Source: Protaetiibacter sp. SSC-01
Lineage (GTDB): Bacteria > Actinomycetota > Actinomycetes > Actinomycetales > Microbacteriaceae
DNA: 64,000 nucleotides
NCBI RefSeq assembly: GCF_014483895.1
Contig: NZ_CP059987.1
Coordinates: forward strand, 868,001 to 932,000
Reading direction: 5' to 3'
Positions 24,050-32,096 of this stretch are shown here, piece after piece. Under the pieces are notes generated by a model. That model did not search any database. It saw only the letters and a list, made by a program, of their open reading frames with translations, and was not told the origin of the DNA. Numbering within the stretch: position 1 is the first letter of the stretch; every line of letters begins with the position of its first letter. The position numbers and the translations under genes are program-made.

Positions 24050-24423
24050 TCGCGCGCGCGCTCACGATCGCCGCCGCGTGCTCCTACGTCGCGAGCTGCA
24101 CGCTCGGGCTCGGCGTGGCCACCGGCCGGCTTCGCACAGGCCGCGCGCGCTGGGTGCACCACGCGCTCTACATCTCCACCGCCGGCACGACGACCGCCGC
24201 GACGGTCGCGCTCGTCGCCGAGCGGGGCGCGCGCGGCACCGTGCTCGCGCCCGCGCTCGTGCCGCTCGCCGCGATCCCGTACGCGGGCACCCGCGGATGG
24301 CGGCATCCGGCGCTCGCGGCCTCCGTGGGGCCGTTCATCGCCGCGGCGCTCGCCCTCGTGGCGCGCCCCGCGCCCCGGAAGACGAGGGGCGGGCGCCGAG
24401 CCCGCCCGAGGAGAGGAGCCTGA
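24046..24423 (+). CDS. Small membrane protein in the PKS operon
   Basis: A 125-residue protein with three or four hydrophobic segments (about 4-24, 42-62, 67-83, 91-108) and a basic Arg-rich tail. I recognise no family. Coupled on both sides (ATGA upstream overlap; TGATG with the nitroreductase), it belongs to the operon and might hold the enzymes or product at the membrane. Confidence 0.6.
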   Translation: MIARALTIAAACSYVASCTLGLGVATGRLRTGRARWVHHALYISTAGTTTAATVALVAERGARGTVLAPALVPLAAIPYAGTRGWRHPALAASVGPFIAAALALVARPAPRKTRGGRRARPRRGA

Positions 24424-25256
24424 TGGACTTCCTGGACGTGGTGCGCCGCCGCAAGACGACGAACGGACCGCTCGACCCACGGCCCGTCTCCGAGGAGCAC
24501 CAGCGGCTGCTCATGGAGGTCGCGAGCCGCGCGCCCTCCCAGCTCAACAGCCAGCCGTGGCGCTTCGTGCTCGTCGAGGAGCGCGAGACGATCGAGACGA
24601 TCGCGCGCATCAGCGGCGAGTCGATGACCGAGGCGATGTCGAACGGCACCTTCTTCGAGCGCTACAAGCCGTACTTCCGGTTCAGCAAGGAGGAGATGGC
24701 CGAGAAGCGCAGCGGGATGCTGTTCGACAAGCTCCCCGCGCCGCTGCGGCCCTTCACGAGCCAGGTGTTCACGAAGCGCGGGCAGAAGCTCATGAACACG
24801 ATGCGCGTGCCGCAGCTGCTCGGCGAGGAGAACCGCAAGCTCGTCGCGGGCGCGCCCCTCCTGCTCGGGGTCATGCTCGACCGCTCCGAGTACCGGCCGG
24901 GGGAGCTGTCGTCGTTCTACTCGGTGTTCTCGATGGGCGCCGCGATGGAGAACGTGTGGCTCACGACGACGATGCTCGGCATGGGCATCCAGTTCATCTC
25001 CTTCCCCATGGAGGTGCCCGGTCGCTGGGACGAGATCGTGCGCCTGCTCGAGGTGCCCGACGAGCTCGAGCTCATGGCCGTCTACCGGCTCGGCTACCTG
25101 CCCGAGTCGGACAAGCGGCCCGCGATCGACTGGACGAGCCACGAACGCAAGCTGCCGTCGCAGTACGTCTTCCGGGGCACGTGCAGCACGCCCGAGACGC
25201 GCTGGGACGAGCCGCCGGCGGATGCGGCCCAGACGGATGCGGCGCCCGCCGGCTGA
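24423..25256 (+). CDS. Nitroreductase family protein
   Basis: A 277-residue FMN-dependent nitroreductase-fold protein. Signatures are [12 protein letters not shown] and [17 protein letters not shown] at the N-terminus, and [28 protein letters not shown] in the middle. It is longer than typical nitroreductases (about 200 aa) owing to a helical insertion (about 60-135). Its start shares one base with the previous stop (TGATG). As the last gene of the PKS operon it may oxidise or reduce the polyketide (e.g. hydroquinone/quinone), which is inference. Confidence 0.82.
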   Translation: MDFLDVVRRRKTTNGPLDPRPVSEEHQRLLMEVASRAPSQLNSQPWRFVLVEERETIETIARISGESMTEAMSNGTFFERYKPYFRFSKEEMAEKRSGMLFDKLPAPLRPFTSQVFTKRGQKLMNTMRVPQLLGEENRKLVAGAPLLLGVMLDRSEYRPGELSSFYSVFSMGAAMENVWLTTTMLGMGIQFISFPMEVPGRWDEIVRLLEVPDELELMAVYRLGYLPESDKRPAIDWTSHERKLPSQYVFRGTCSTPETRWDEPPADAAQTDAAPAG

Positions 25257-25415
25257 GGCCGCGGTCGCCCGTCGGGTCGCCGATGTGGCAGAATTGACGA
25301 TTGTGCTTCCGCACGGCCCTGCCACAGGGGGACCGCTGCAGCGAGGAGCACGACCCACACTCTTGTTTCCGTATACCCGCGTTCGACCTGTGGCGGGCGC
25401 AGAGAGCGAAAAATC
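25257..25415 (+). promoter_or_regulatory. rplS promoter and leader
   Basis: A 159-bp gap with a possible -10 (CAGAAT near 25291) and a leader of about 115 nt before ATG 25416. There is no canonical Shine-Dalgarno; GAGAGCGAAAAA is the only purine-rich stretch. The length suggests a ribosomal protein leader, but no known fold was confirmed. Confidence 0.4.
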
Positions 25416-25763
25416 ATGCACATCCTCGACGACGTCGACGCCGCCTCGCTGCGTTCCGACATCCCCGAGTTCCGCCCCGGCGACACCGTCAAGGTGCACG
25501 TCAACATCATCGAGGGCAGCCGCTCGCGTATCCAGGTGTTCCAGGGCGTCGTGATCGCCCGTGCCAACGAGGGCGTGCGCGAGACCTTCACGGTCCGCAA
25601 GGTCAGCTTCCAGGTCGGCGTCGAGCGCACCTTCCCGGTGCACTCGCCGGTCATCGACCACATCGAGGTCGTCACCCGCGGTGACGTCCGTCGCGCCAAG
25701 CTCTACTACCTCCGCGAGCTCCGCGGCAAGAAGGCGAAGATCAAGGAGCGTCGCGAGGCCTGA
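25416..25763 (+). CDS. rplS: 50S ribosomal protein L19
   Basis: A 115-residue large-subunit protein at the 30S/50S interface. It shows [52 protein letters not shown] and [21 protein letters not shown], all standard. Normally the last gene of the rpsP-rimM-trmD-rplS run, here it is 5.7 kb after trmD with its own leader and terminator. Confidence 0.97.
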   Translation: MHILDDVDAASLRSDIPEFRPGDTVKVHVNIIEGSRSRIQVFQGVVIARANEGVRETFTVRKVSFQVGVERTFPVHSPVIDHIEVVTRGDVRRAKLYYLRELRGKKAKIKERREA

Positions 25764-25783
25764 GCCTCAGCGGCATCCGCTTC

Positions 25784-25819
25784 CGGAGCCCGGCACCCGC
25801 ATCCGCGGGCCGGGCTCCG
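25784..25819 (+). terminator. Intrinsic-type terminator after rplS
   Basis: A hairpin with 10-bp outer arms (CGGAGCCCGG/CCGGGCTCCG), an inner CCCGC/GCGGG and a 4-nt loop lies 20 bp after the stop. It is followed by GACGCATTTCGG with only a short T-run. Confidence 0.8.
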
Positions 25820-25910
25820 ACGCATTTCGGGGCCCGTCGGTGCGAGCGGGTGTCGCATGCCCGGAGGCGCCGGGGGCGGCGCATATGCTTGCAGGGATCT
25901 CAGGGGAGTG

Positions 25911-26759
25911 ATGAGCGAGGACACCCAGGCGCGCGCGGACGAGACGCCCGCGGACGACGCGGAGAAGGCCGTCGGCGAGTCGGCCGAGAAGGACGCCTCC
26001 GACAAGCGCAAGAAGGGCTTCGCGCTCTTCCTCCGCGACGTCGTCGTCATCGTGCTCGCGGCGATCGTCATCTCCTTCCTCATCAAGACGTTCCTCATCC
26101 GGTCGTTCTACATTCCGTCGGAGTCGATGGAGAGCACGCTGCTCGTGAACGACCGCATCATCGTCAACCAGCTCGTGCCCGAGCTCACGCCCGTCTCGCG
26201 CGGCGACGTCGTCGTGTTCACCGACCCCGGCGGCTGGCTCGACCCCGTGTTCGAGCCCCCGAAGGACCCGGTCACGGGCTTCTTCGAGTGGCTGGGCTCG
26301 ATCGTGGGCCTCACGGCGCCCGACTCGAACGACCACCTCATCAAGCGCGTCATCGGGCTGCCCGGCGACCACGTCGTGTGCTGCGACGACTTCGGGCGCA
26401 TGTCGGTCAACGGCGTGCCGCTCGACGAGTCCGACTACGTGAAGCTGCCCGACGGCGTGACGCGCGTCTCGCGTGACGACTTCGACGTGACGGTGCCCGA
26501 GGGCTCGCTGTGGGTCATGGGCGACAACCGCTGGAACTCGCGCGACTCCCGCTACAACCGCGACAAGCCGGGCAACGGCTTCGTTCCGCGCGACAACGTC
26601 GTGGGCCGCGCGATCCTCATCTCGTGGCCCGTCGACCGCTGGACGTGGCTCGACAACTACCCCGTCGTTTTCGACGGCGTCGAGAGCGGCACGCCCGCCC
26701 CGACACCCGAGCCCGATGATGCGGACGAGGAGCCCGACACGGAGGGCGCGGACGGATGA
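25911..26759 (+). CDS. lepB: Signal peptidase I
   Basis: A 282-residue membrane serine protease that cleaves Sec/Tat signal peptides. An acidic/Lys-rich cytoplasmic N-terminus (1-37) precedes one transmembrane segment (about 43-62). The Ser nucleophile is in IPSESM (Ser72) and the general-base Lys in HLIKRVIGLPGD (Lys145); box E MGDNRWNSRDSR is intact. ATG 25911 with AGGGGAG upstream is chosen; TATGCT (25884-25889) is a likely -10. The ATG of rnhB overlaps its stop. The acidic Pro-rich C-terminal tail is extra. Confidence 0.95.
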   Translation: MSEDTQARADETPADDAEKAVGESAEKDASDKRKKGFALFLRDVVVIVLAAIVISFLIKTFLIRSFYIPSESMESTLLVNDRIIVNQLVPELTPVSRGDVVVFTDPGGWLDPVFEPPKDPVTGFFEWLGSIVGLTAPDSNDHLIKRVIGLPGDHVVCCDDFGRMSVNGVPLDESDYVKLPDGVTRVSRDDFDVTVPEGSLWVMGDNRWNSRDSRYNRDKPGNGFVPRDNVVGRAILISWPVDRWTWLDNYPVVFDGVESGTPAPTPEPDDADEEPDTEGADG

Positions 26760-27421
26760 CGGCCGCCGATCCGACGCTGCGGATGGAGCGCGGGCTCTTC
26801 CGCGACGGAGCGGCGCTCGTGATCGGCGTCGACGAGGTGGGCCGCGGTGCCATCGCGGGTCCCGTCGCCGTCGGCCTCGGCGTCTTCCTGCCCGACGTGA
26901 AGCGGATGCCGAAGGGGCTCCGCGACTCGAAGCTGCTCTCGGAGCAGCGGCGTGAGGAGCTGCACCCCGAGGTGCTCGCGTGGGCGCCGCACTCGGCCGT
27001 CGGCCTCGCGAGCAACGCGGAGGTCGACACGCTCGGCATCATCGCGGGCCTCGGCCTCGCGGCCGTGCGCGGCATCGAGGCGCTCGTCGCGGCGGGGGTG
27101 CCCGTCGAGGCGGCCGTCGTCGTGCTCGACGGCTCGCACGACTGGCTCACGCCGGCCCTCGCCGACTGCCCCGACACCTCGCGGCCGCGCGTCGTGACCC
27201 GCGTCAAGGCCGACCGCGACTGCGCGAGCGTCGCAGCGGCATCCGTGCTCGCGAAGGTGCACCGCGACCGCCTCATGATCGACGCCGACGGGGTACACCC
27301 GGGCTACGAGTGGACGAGCAACAAGGGCTACGCCTCGGCGACCCACTACGCCGCGATCGACCGGCTCGGCGCATCCGCTCTGCACCGCTGGAGCTGGCTC
27401 AAGCAGCCCGCCCTCTTCTGA
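26756..27421 (+). CDS. rnhB: Ribonuclease HII
   Basis: A 221-residue RNase H-fold enzyme removing ribonucleotides and RNA primers from DNA. The catalytic DE pair is in VIGVDEVGRGAIAGPV (Asp26, Glu27), with further acidic residues in VLDGSHDWL and RLMIDADGVHPGYEW; CASVAAASVLAKVHRD is the usual family signature. ATGA overlap with lepB shows coupling. Confidence 0.95.
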   Translation: MTAADPTLRMERGLFRDGAALVIGVDEVGRGAIAGPVAVGLGVFLPDVKRMPKGLRDSKLLSEQRREELHPEVLAWAPHSAVGLASNAEVDTLGIIAGLGLAAVRGIEALVAAGVPVEAAVVVLDGSHDWLTPALADCPDTSRPRVVTRVKADRDCASVAAASVLAKVHRDRLMIDADGVHPGYEWTSNKGYASATHYAAIDRLGASALHRWSWLKQPALF

Positions 27422-27427
27422 CGCCGG

Positions 27428-27541
27428 GCTGTTGTGCAGGAGTTCGCTGTTGTGCAGGGACTCCCGCGCGCGGTGGGCGCGGGAGGCCTGGAAATTCAGG
27501 GGTGAGCGGATGCCAGGGGCCGGGATCTCCTGCACAACAGC
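27428..27541. repeat. GCTGTTGTGCAGG inverted-repeat element (family 4)
   Basis: Two direct copies of GCTGTTGTGCAGG (27428-27440, 27446-27458) face one inverted copy (27529-27541) across a GC-rich inner hairpin. The same design occurs at 36531-36673. It sits 7 bp after rnhB and may terminate that operon. Confidence 0.8.
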
Positions 27542-27584
27542 ACGAGCAGGACGAGTGCGCTCACCGGAACTAGACTCATCCCCG

Positions 27585-27908
27585 ATGGACGAGGACGAGT
27601 TCGACGACTACGACCGCGAGATGGAGCTCTCGCTGTATCGCGAGTACCGCGATGTGGTGGGCCAGTTCAAGTACGTGATCGAGACGGAGCGGCGCTTCTA
27701 CCTCGCCAACGACGTCACGCTCGAGCGGCACGACACCGAGCACGACTTCTACTTCGAGCTCACGATGAACGACGTGTGGGTGTGGGACGTGTACCGCGCC
27801 GACCGCTTCGTGAAGAGCGTTCGCGTGCTCACCTTCAAGGACGTCAACGTCGAGGTGCGCGGCGACAAGGACCTCGAGCTCCCCAAGGAGCTCGCGCTCG
27901 ACGAGTAG
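27585..27908 (+). CDS. DUF2469 family protein
   Basis: A 107-residue acidic protein conserved in actinobacteria between rnhB and yraN. It opens with an Asp/Glu-rich DEDEFDDYDREMELSLYREYRDVVGQF and has YLANDVTLERH and VWVWDVYRADRFVKSVRVLTFKDVN. Its function is unknown. ATG 27585 has TAGACT 8 nt upstream and no Shine-Dalgarno, so it is probably leaderless. The conserved neighbourhood argues for a housekeeping role. Confidence 0.88.
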   Translation: MDEDEFDDYDREMELSLYREYRDVVGQFKYVIETERRFYLANDVTLERHDTEHDFYFELTMNDVWVWDVYRADRFVKSVRVLTFKDVNVEVRGDKDLELPKELALDE

Positions 27909-27912
27909 CGCC

Positions 27913-28296
27913 GTGTCCGGCGACGCGGCCTGCCCGTGCGGCTCGGGCCGTGGCTATGCGGAGTGCTGCGGGCCCCTCCACGCGGGCGCGCCGGCCCTCA
28001 CCGCCGAGGCGCTCATGCGCTCGCGGTTCTCGGCGTTCGCGCGCGGCGACGCCGCCTACCTGACAGCGTCGTGGCATCCGTCGACGCAGCCCGCCGAGGT
28101 CGACCTCGATGCGGATGTCGTGTGGCGGCGCCTGCAGATCGTCGACACGGTCGCGGGCGGGCCGGATGACGCGGAGGGCGTCGTGGAGTTCCGCGCCTCG
28201 TACCGTGCTCCGGATGGCGCGGGGCTCCTGCACGAGCGCTCGCGCTTCACGCGCGTCGACGGCCGCTGGGTCTACGTCGACGGCGACGTCAGCTGA
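27913..28296 (+). CDS. YchJ family protein (SEC-C metal-binding motif)
   Basis: A 127-residue protein with an N-terminal SEC-C-like zinc-binding motif (CPCGSGRGYAECC, about 7-19) and an NTF2-like domain carrying MRSRFSAFARGDAAYLTASWHP and FTRVDGRWVYVDG. Molecular function is not known. It starts GTG 4 bp after DUF2469. Its end overlaps the end of the opposite-strand membrane protein by 8 bp. Confidence 0.85.
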   Translation: MSGDAACPCGSGRGYAECCGPLHAGAPALTAEALMRSRFSAFARGDAAYLTASWHPSTQPAEVDLDADVVWRRLQIVDTVAGGPDDAEGVVEFRASYRAPDGAGLLHERSRFTRVDGRWVYVDGDVS

Positions 28297-28504
28297 CGAG
28301 CAGCCACACCCCCGCGACGGCGGAGGCAGCCGCGAGCACCATCGCGATCGCGACGAGCACCTGGTGCACGCGCAGGAAACGCGTCGGGCGGCCCCGCTCG
28401 TCGCGGGCGCGCACGTCGCGCGCGACGCGCCCCAGGAACGTCGGCCAGCACGCGACGTTGACGAGGGCGTTGAGCAGCAGCAGGATGCCGGCGAAGACGG
28501 TCAC
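28289..28504 (-). CDS. Two-helix membrane protein (SCO4848-like)
   Basis: A 71-residue protein with hydrophobic segments at about 2-22 and 48-68 separated by a basic loop with RVARDVRARDERGRPTRFL. Size and pattern resemble the SCO4848 family of small actinobacterial membrane proteins (from memory). Start GTG 28504 has TAGGCT exactly 6 nt upstream, which strengthens the call for such a short gene. Confidence 0.72.
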   Translation of the reverse strand: MTVFAGILLLLNALVNVACWPTFLGRVARDVRARDERGRPTRFLRVHQVLVAIAMVLAAASAVAGVWLLVS

Positions 28505-28646
28505 CCGTCGAGCCTATGCATCCGCGGAGGCGCGCCAATCCATGCGATGGCACGGCACCGGGAGGGTGCTCCCGTCGGAGAGCGGGGGGTCGTACGGGAA
28601 CTCGCCGCCCCGCCCCCGGACGGGGCAGGCGGAGTACCGTTGACGC

Positions 28647-29042
28647 ATGGCCGGTCTGACCCCCTACCTCATGCTGCCCGGCACGGCGCGCGAGGCGCTC
28701 ACGCGCTACCACGAGGTGTTCGGGGGAGAGCTCACGCTCAACACCTTCGCCGACTTCGGGCGCGACGACGGCCCGGGCGAGCTCATCGCCCACGGCGAGC
28801 TGAGCGGCCCCGTCTCCCTCTTCGCGGCGGATGCCGTGGGCGACGACGCCACCTTCCGGATGCGGGGCGGCATGTTCTCGCTGCTCGGCACCGCCGAGCC
28901 CGCGACGCTCGAGGCTTGGTTCGCGGCGCTCGCGGAGGACGGCGAGGTGCTCGAGCCCCTCGCCGCGCGCGCGTGGGGCGACCACGACGGCCAGGTGCGC
29001 GACCGCTTCGGCGTGCACTGGCTCATCGGCTACCAGGGCTGA
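28647..29042 (+). CDS. VOC-family (glyoxalase/PhnB-like) protein
   Basis: A 131-residue protein of the vicinal oxygen chelate superfamily, PhnB-like type: TPYLMLPGTAREALTRYHEVFGGE at the start and WGDHDGQVRDRFGVHWLIGYQG at the end. It has no obvious full metal-ligand set, as usual for PhnB-like members. ATG 28647 follows TACCGT by 6 nt. The next gene starts 2 bp after its stop. Confidence 0.83.
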   Translation: MAGLTPYLMLPGTAREALTRYHEVFGGELTLNTFADFGRDDGPGELIAHGELSGPVSLFAADAVGDDATFRMRGGMFSLLGTAEPATLEAWFAALAEDGEVLEPLAARAWGDHDGQVRDRFGVHWLIGYQG

Positions 29043-29044
29043 CC

Positions 29045-30139
29045 GTGCACGTGCCCTCGCCCTCCGAGCTGCTCGCGGCTCCCCGTGGGCGGAGGCTGTG
29101 CCTCGAGGTCGCGCTCGCGGCCGAGCCCGCGGTCGTGCCGGCGGTGTTCGACGCGGAGCGGGCGTTCCACGGGGAGGGCGTCGCCGTGCTGCGCTTCGGT
29201 GCGGGCGCCGACGAGCCCCTGCCGCCACCCACCGGGCTCGCGGATGCGGGCCGGGCGCTCGGCGGCATCCGGGCGGAGTCGATCGACGCCGTGGCCGCAG
29301 ACGACACCCGCGTGCTCGAGTGCCTCGCGTCGACGGTCGACAGCGCGACGTACTGGCAGGCTCCGGATGCGCGCGACGAGCTCGCGGCGCAGCCCGAGGT
29401 CGCCGAGGCGCTCATCGCGGTCGCCGACCGCCTCGTGGCGCACCACCTGCTCGCGCGCTGGAGCGGGTCGTCGTTCGGCTCGGGCTGGCGCGTCGAGTTT
29501 GACGCCGACGCGAGCGCGACGCTCGCCTTCACGAACCCAGATGCTGTGCTCGAGCAGTGGCGCGGCGAGACGCACAGCGACGAGGCGCACGCGCGCGTCG
29601 CGGATGCACAGGGTCGCGCGGGCTCGATGACGAGCGGCACATGGTGGTCGTTCCCGACGTGCCTGCCGACCGCGAGCGACACCTTCGCCGATGTGCCGTG
29701 CGGGCTGACGCTCGTCGAGGACTCCCTCGGCTGGGAGCGTGCGCTCGTGTCGCCCACCCGCGGGGCCGGTCGCGTGCTCGACATCGACGAGGCGACGTGG
29801 GTCGAGCTGTGCAGGCGGCATCCGGTCGACGTGACCTCGTCGCGCCGGCACGACTGGGGCCGCGCGACGGGCCGCGAGGGCCGCTGGGTCATCCCCGACT
29901 GGTCGGCGGTCGCGCAGGAGTGGAACGCCGTGCGGCTCTCGATCGCGCAGTACCTCGTGCTCGCAGGGCGGCCGCTGCCTGTCGACGACGAGTGCGCGTC
30001 GCTCATCGCCGGCTGGGGCCCGGGCGTCACGCGGTGGCTCACGGATGGCGTGCGCGTCGTGGGGGAGCCCGAGGTGTGGGTGCGCTCCGACGCGTCCCAG
30101 GTGGCCGGGTGGGCGCGAGCCGGTCGTCCACAGGCGTGA
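29045..30139 (+). CDS. Protein of unknown function (364 aa)
   Basis: I do not recognise this protein. It is soluble, Trp-rich and without membrane segments. Readable landmarks are DSATYWQAPDARDELAAQPEVAEAL (about 97-122), WSGSSFGSGWRVEFD (about 139), GTWWSFPTCLPTASDTFADVPCGL (about 199-222) and SRRHDWGRATGREGRWVIPDW (about 267-287). There are only a few Cys. Start GTG 29045 is just after the VOC gene; upstream in-frame codons lie inside other genes. Codon use matches the neighbourhood. Confidence 0.7.
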   Translation: MHVPSPSELLAAPRGRRLCLEVALAAEPAVVPAVFDAERAFHGEGVAVLRFGAGADEPLPPPTGLADAGRALGGIRAESIDAVAADDTRVLECLASTVDSATYWQAPDARDELAAQPEVAEALIAVADRLVAHHLLARWSGSSFGSGWRVEFDADASATLAFTNPDAVLEQWRGETHSDEAHARVADAQGRAGSMTSGTWWSFPTCLPTASDTFADVPCGLTLVEDSLGWERALVSPTRGAGRVLDIDEATWVELCRRHPVDVTSSRRHDWGRATGREGRWVIPDWSAVAQEWNAVRLSIAQYLVLAGRPLPVDDECASLIAGWGPGVTRWLTDGVRVVGEPEVWVRSDASQVAGWARAGRPQA

Positions 30140-30210
30140 GCTGCTGAGCTCATCCCCGATTCCGGCGTCCGCCGCTCCATGCCCGGCGCCGCTTCGCGAG
30201 GCTCGTGCGC

Positions 30211-30567
30211 ATGGCGGCGAAGGACGAGCTCGGCAGACGCGGTGAACGGCTCGCGGAGAGGCATCTGCTCTCCCGCGGGTACCGGTTGGTGGAGAGGAAC
30301 TGGCGGTGCCGCCACGGCGAGATCGACCTCGTCGTGCGCGACGGTGACGCGCTCGTCTTCGTCGAGGTGAAGACGCGCACCTCGACGGCCTTCGGGCATC
30401 CCTTCGAGGCGATCACGCCCGTGAAACTCGCCCGCCTGCGTCGGCTCGCGGGGGTGTGGTGTGAGGCGCACCCCCGCGAGCGCGGACGCATCCGCATCGA
30501 CGCCGTCGCGGTGCTCGCGCCGCGCGGTGCCGAGCCGCGCATCGAGCATCTCGTGGGGGTGTTCTGA
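30211..30567 (+). CDS. yraN: YraN family endonuclease-like protein (UPF0102)
   Basis: A 118-residue protein with a restriction-endonuclease-like core: GEIDLVVRDGDALVFVEVKTR carries the E-D-ExK residues. It opens KDELGRRGERLAERHLLSRGYRLVERNWR. It is normally found just before comM, as here (TGATG junction). ATG 30211 is preferred to GTG 30205 because GAGGCT lies 7 nt before it. The cellular role is not firmly known. Confidence 0.9.
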   Translation: MAAKDELGRRGERLAERHLLSRGYRLVERNWRCRHGEIDLVVRDGDALVFVEVKTRTSTAFGHPFEAITPVKLARLRRLAGVWCEAHPRERGRIRIDAVAVLAPRGAEPRIEHLVGVF

Positions 30568-32096
30568 TGGGGGTGGGGCGAGCCCACGCCGTCGCCCTGC
30601 TGGGCCTCGACGGCGCGCCCGTCGAGATCGAGGCCGACACCGCGAGCGGTCTGCCCGCGTTCGTGCTCGTCGGGCTCCCGGATGCGGCGCTCGGCGAGGC
30701 GAAGGCACGCGTGCGGTCGGCGGTCGGCAACAGCGGCTTCGACTTCCCGGGCGGTCGCGTCACGGTGAACCTGTCGCCGGCGTCCCTGCCGAAGACCGGA
30801 TCGGCCTTCGACCTCGGCATCGCACTCGCGGTGCTCGCCGCGGAGGGCTGGGTCGCGCCCGAGTCCGTCACGGGCGTCGTGCACCTCGGCGAGCTGGGGC
30901 TCGACGGTCGTCTGCGGCCGTGCCGCGGCATCCTGCCGATGGTGCTCGCAGCCGAGCGGGCGGGCTTCGACACCGTGCTCGTGCCCGCGGGCAACGCCGA
31001 CGAGGCCTCGTTCGTGCCCGGTGTGCGCGTCGTGCCCGTCGCGAGCCTGCGCGACGCCGCCATCTGGCACGGCGCCGAGATCGACCCCGTCGAGGTCGAG
31101 CCGCTGCTCCCGGCACCCGCGTCCGAGGCTGCCGACGACGCGGGCGACCTCGCCGACGTCGTCGGAAACCGGGATGCCGTCGAGGCCGTGCAGGTCGCCG
31201 CGGCGGGCGGACACCACATGTTCCTGCTCGGGCCGCCCGGCGCGGGCAAGACGATGATCGCGTCGCGGCTGCCGGGCATCCTGCCCGACCTCGACGACCG
31301 CGCCGCGATCGAGGTGAGTTCGATCCGCTCGCTCGCGGGGCTCCCCGTCGGGCGCTCGCTCGCGACGCGGCCGCCGCTCGAGGCTCCGCACCACTCCGCA
31401 TCGCCCGCGGCGATCGTGGGCGGCGGCAGCGGCGTCATCCGGCCGGGCGCGGCGGCGCGGGCCGCCCACGGCATCCTCTTCCTCGACGAGGCGCCCGAGT
31501 TCGCGCCCTCCGCCCTCGACTGCCTGCGCCAGCCCCTCGAGTCGGGCGTCATCACGATCTCGCGCGCCGCCGCGACCGCGAGCTTCCCCGCCCGCTTCCA
31601 GCTCGTGCTCGCCGCCAACCCGTGCCCGTGCGGCAACGCGGGTGTGCGCGACGCCGAGTGCACGTGCACGCCGTTCGTGCGCCGCCGCTACCTCGGGCGG
31701 CTCTCGGGCCCCCTGCTCGACCGGGTCGACATCCGGCTCGACGTGCCGCGCGTCACGGCCGCTCAGCTGCGGGTGGGAGCGGATGCGCCCGCCACGACGA
31801 GCGAGGCGGCTCGCGCCCGCGTGATCGAGGCGCGCGCCCGTGCCACCCGGCGGCTCGCGGGCACGCCGTGGCGGCTCAACGCGCACGTCTCCGGCAGCTG
31901 GCTGCGTGCGCAGGGCGCGCCCGTGCCGGGCTCGACCGCAGGGCTCGACCGCGCGCTCGAACGCGGGGCGCTTACGATGCGCGGCTACGACCGCGTGCTC
32001 CGTCTCGCCTGGACCCTCGCCGACCTTGACGGCGTCGAACGTCCCGGGCTCGACCAGATCGGTCGTGCCCTCTACCTCCGGAAGGCCGCCGCATGA
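30567..32096 (+). CDS. comM: ComM/YifB family AAA+ ATPase (Mg-chelatase-like)
   Basis: A 509-residue helicase-like AAA+ protein linked to branch migration in natural transformation. The N-terminal Lon-like domain (GLPAFVLVGLPDAALGEAKARVRSA) is followed by Walker A LGPPGAGKTM (about 220), Walker B GILFLDEAPEF and the zinc-ribbon-like NPCPCGN. The ATG shares one base with the yraN stop and the ATG of dprA overlaps its own stop, so yraN-comM-dprA form one operon. Confidence 0.93.
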   Translation: MGVGRAHAVALLGLDGAPVEIEADTASGLPAFVLVGLPDAALGEAKARVRSAVGNSGFDFPGGRVTVNLSPASLPKTGSAFDLGIALAVLAAEGWVAPESVTGVVHLGELGLDGRLRPCRGILPMVLAAERAGFDTVLVPAGNADEASFVPGVRVVPVASLRDAAIWHGAEIDPVEVEPLLPAPASEAADDAGDLADVVGNRDAVEAVQVAAAGGHHMFLLGPPGAGKTMIASRLPGILPDLDDRAAIEVSSIRSLAGLPVGRSLATRPPLEAPHHSASPAAIVGGGSGVIRPGAAARAAHGILFLDEAPEFAPSALDCLRQPLESGVITISRAAATASFPARFQLVLAANPCPCGNAGVRDAECTCTPFVRRRYLGRLSGPLLDRVDIRLDVPRVTAAQLRVGADAPATTSEAARARVIEARARATRRLAGTPWRLNAHVSGSWLRAQGAPVPGSTAGLDRALERGALTMRGYDRVLRLAWTLADLDGVERPGLDQIGRALYLRKAAA

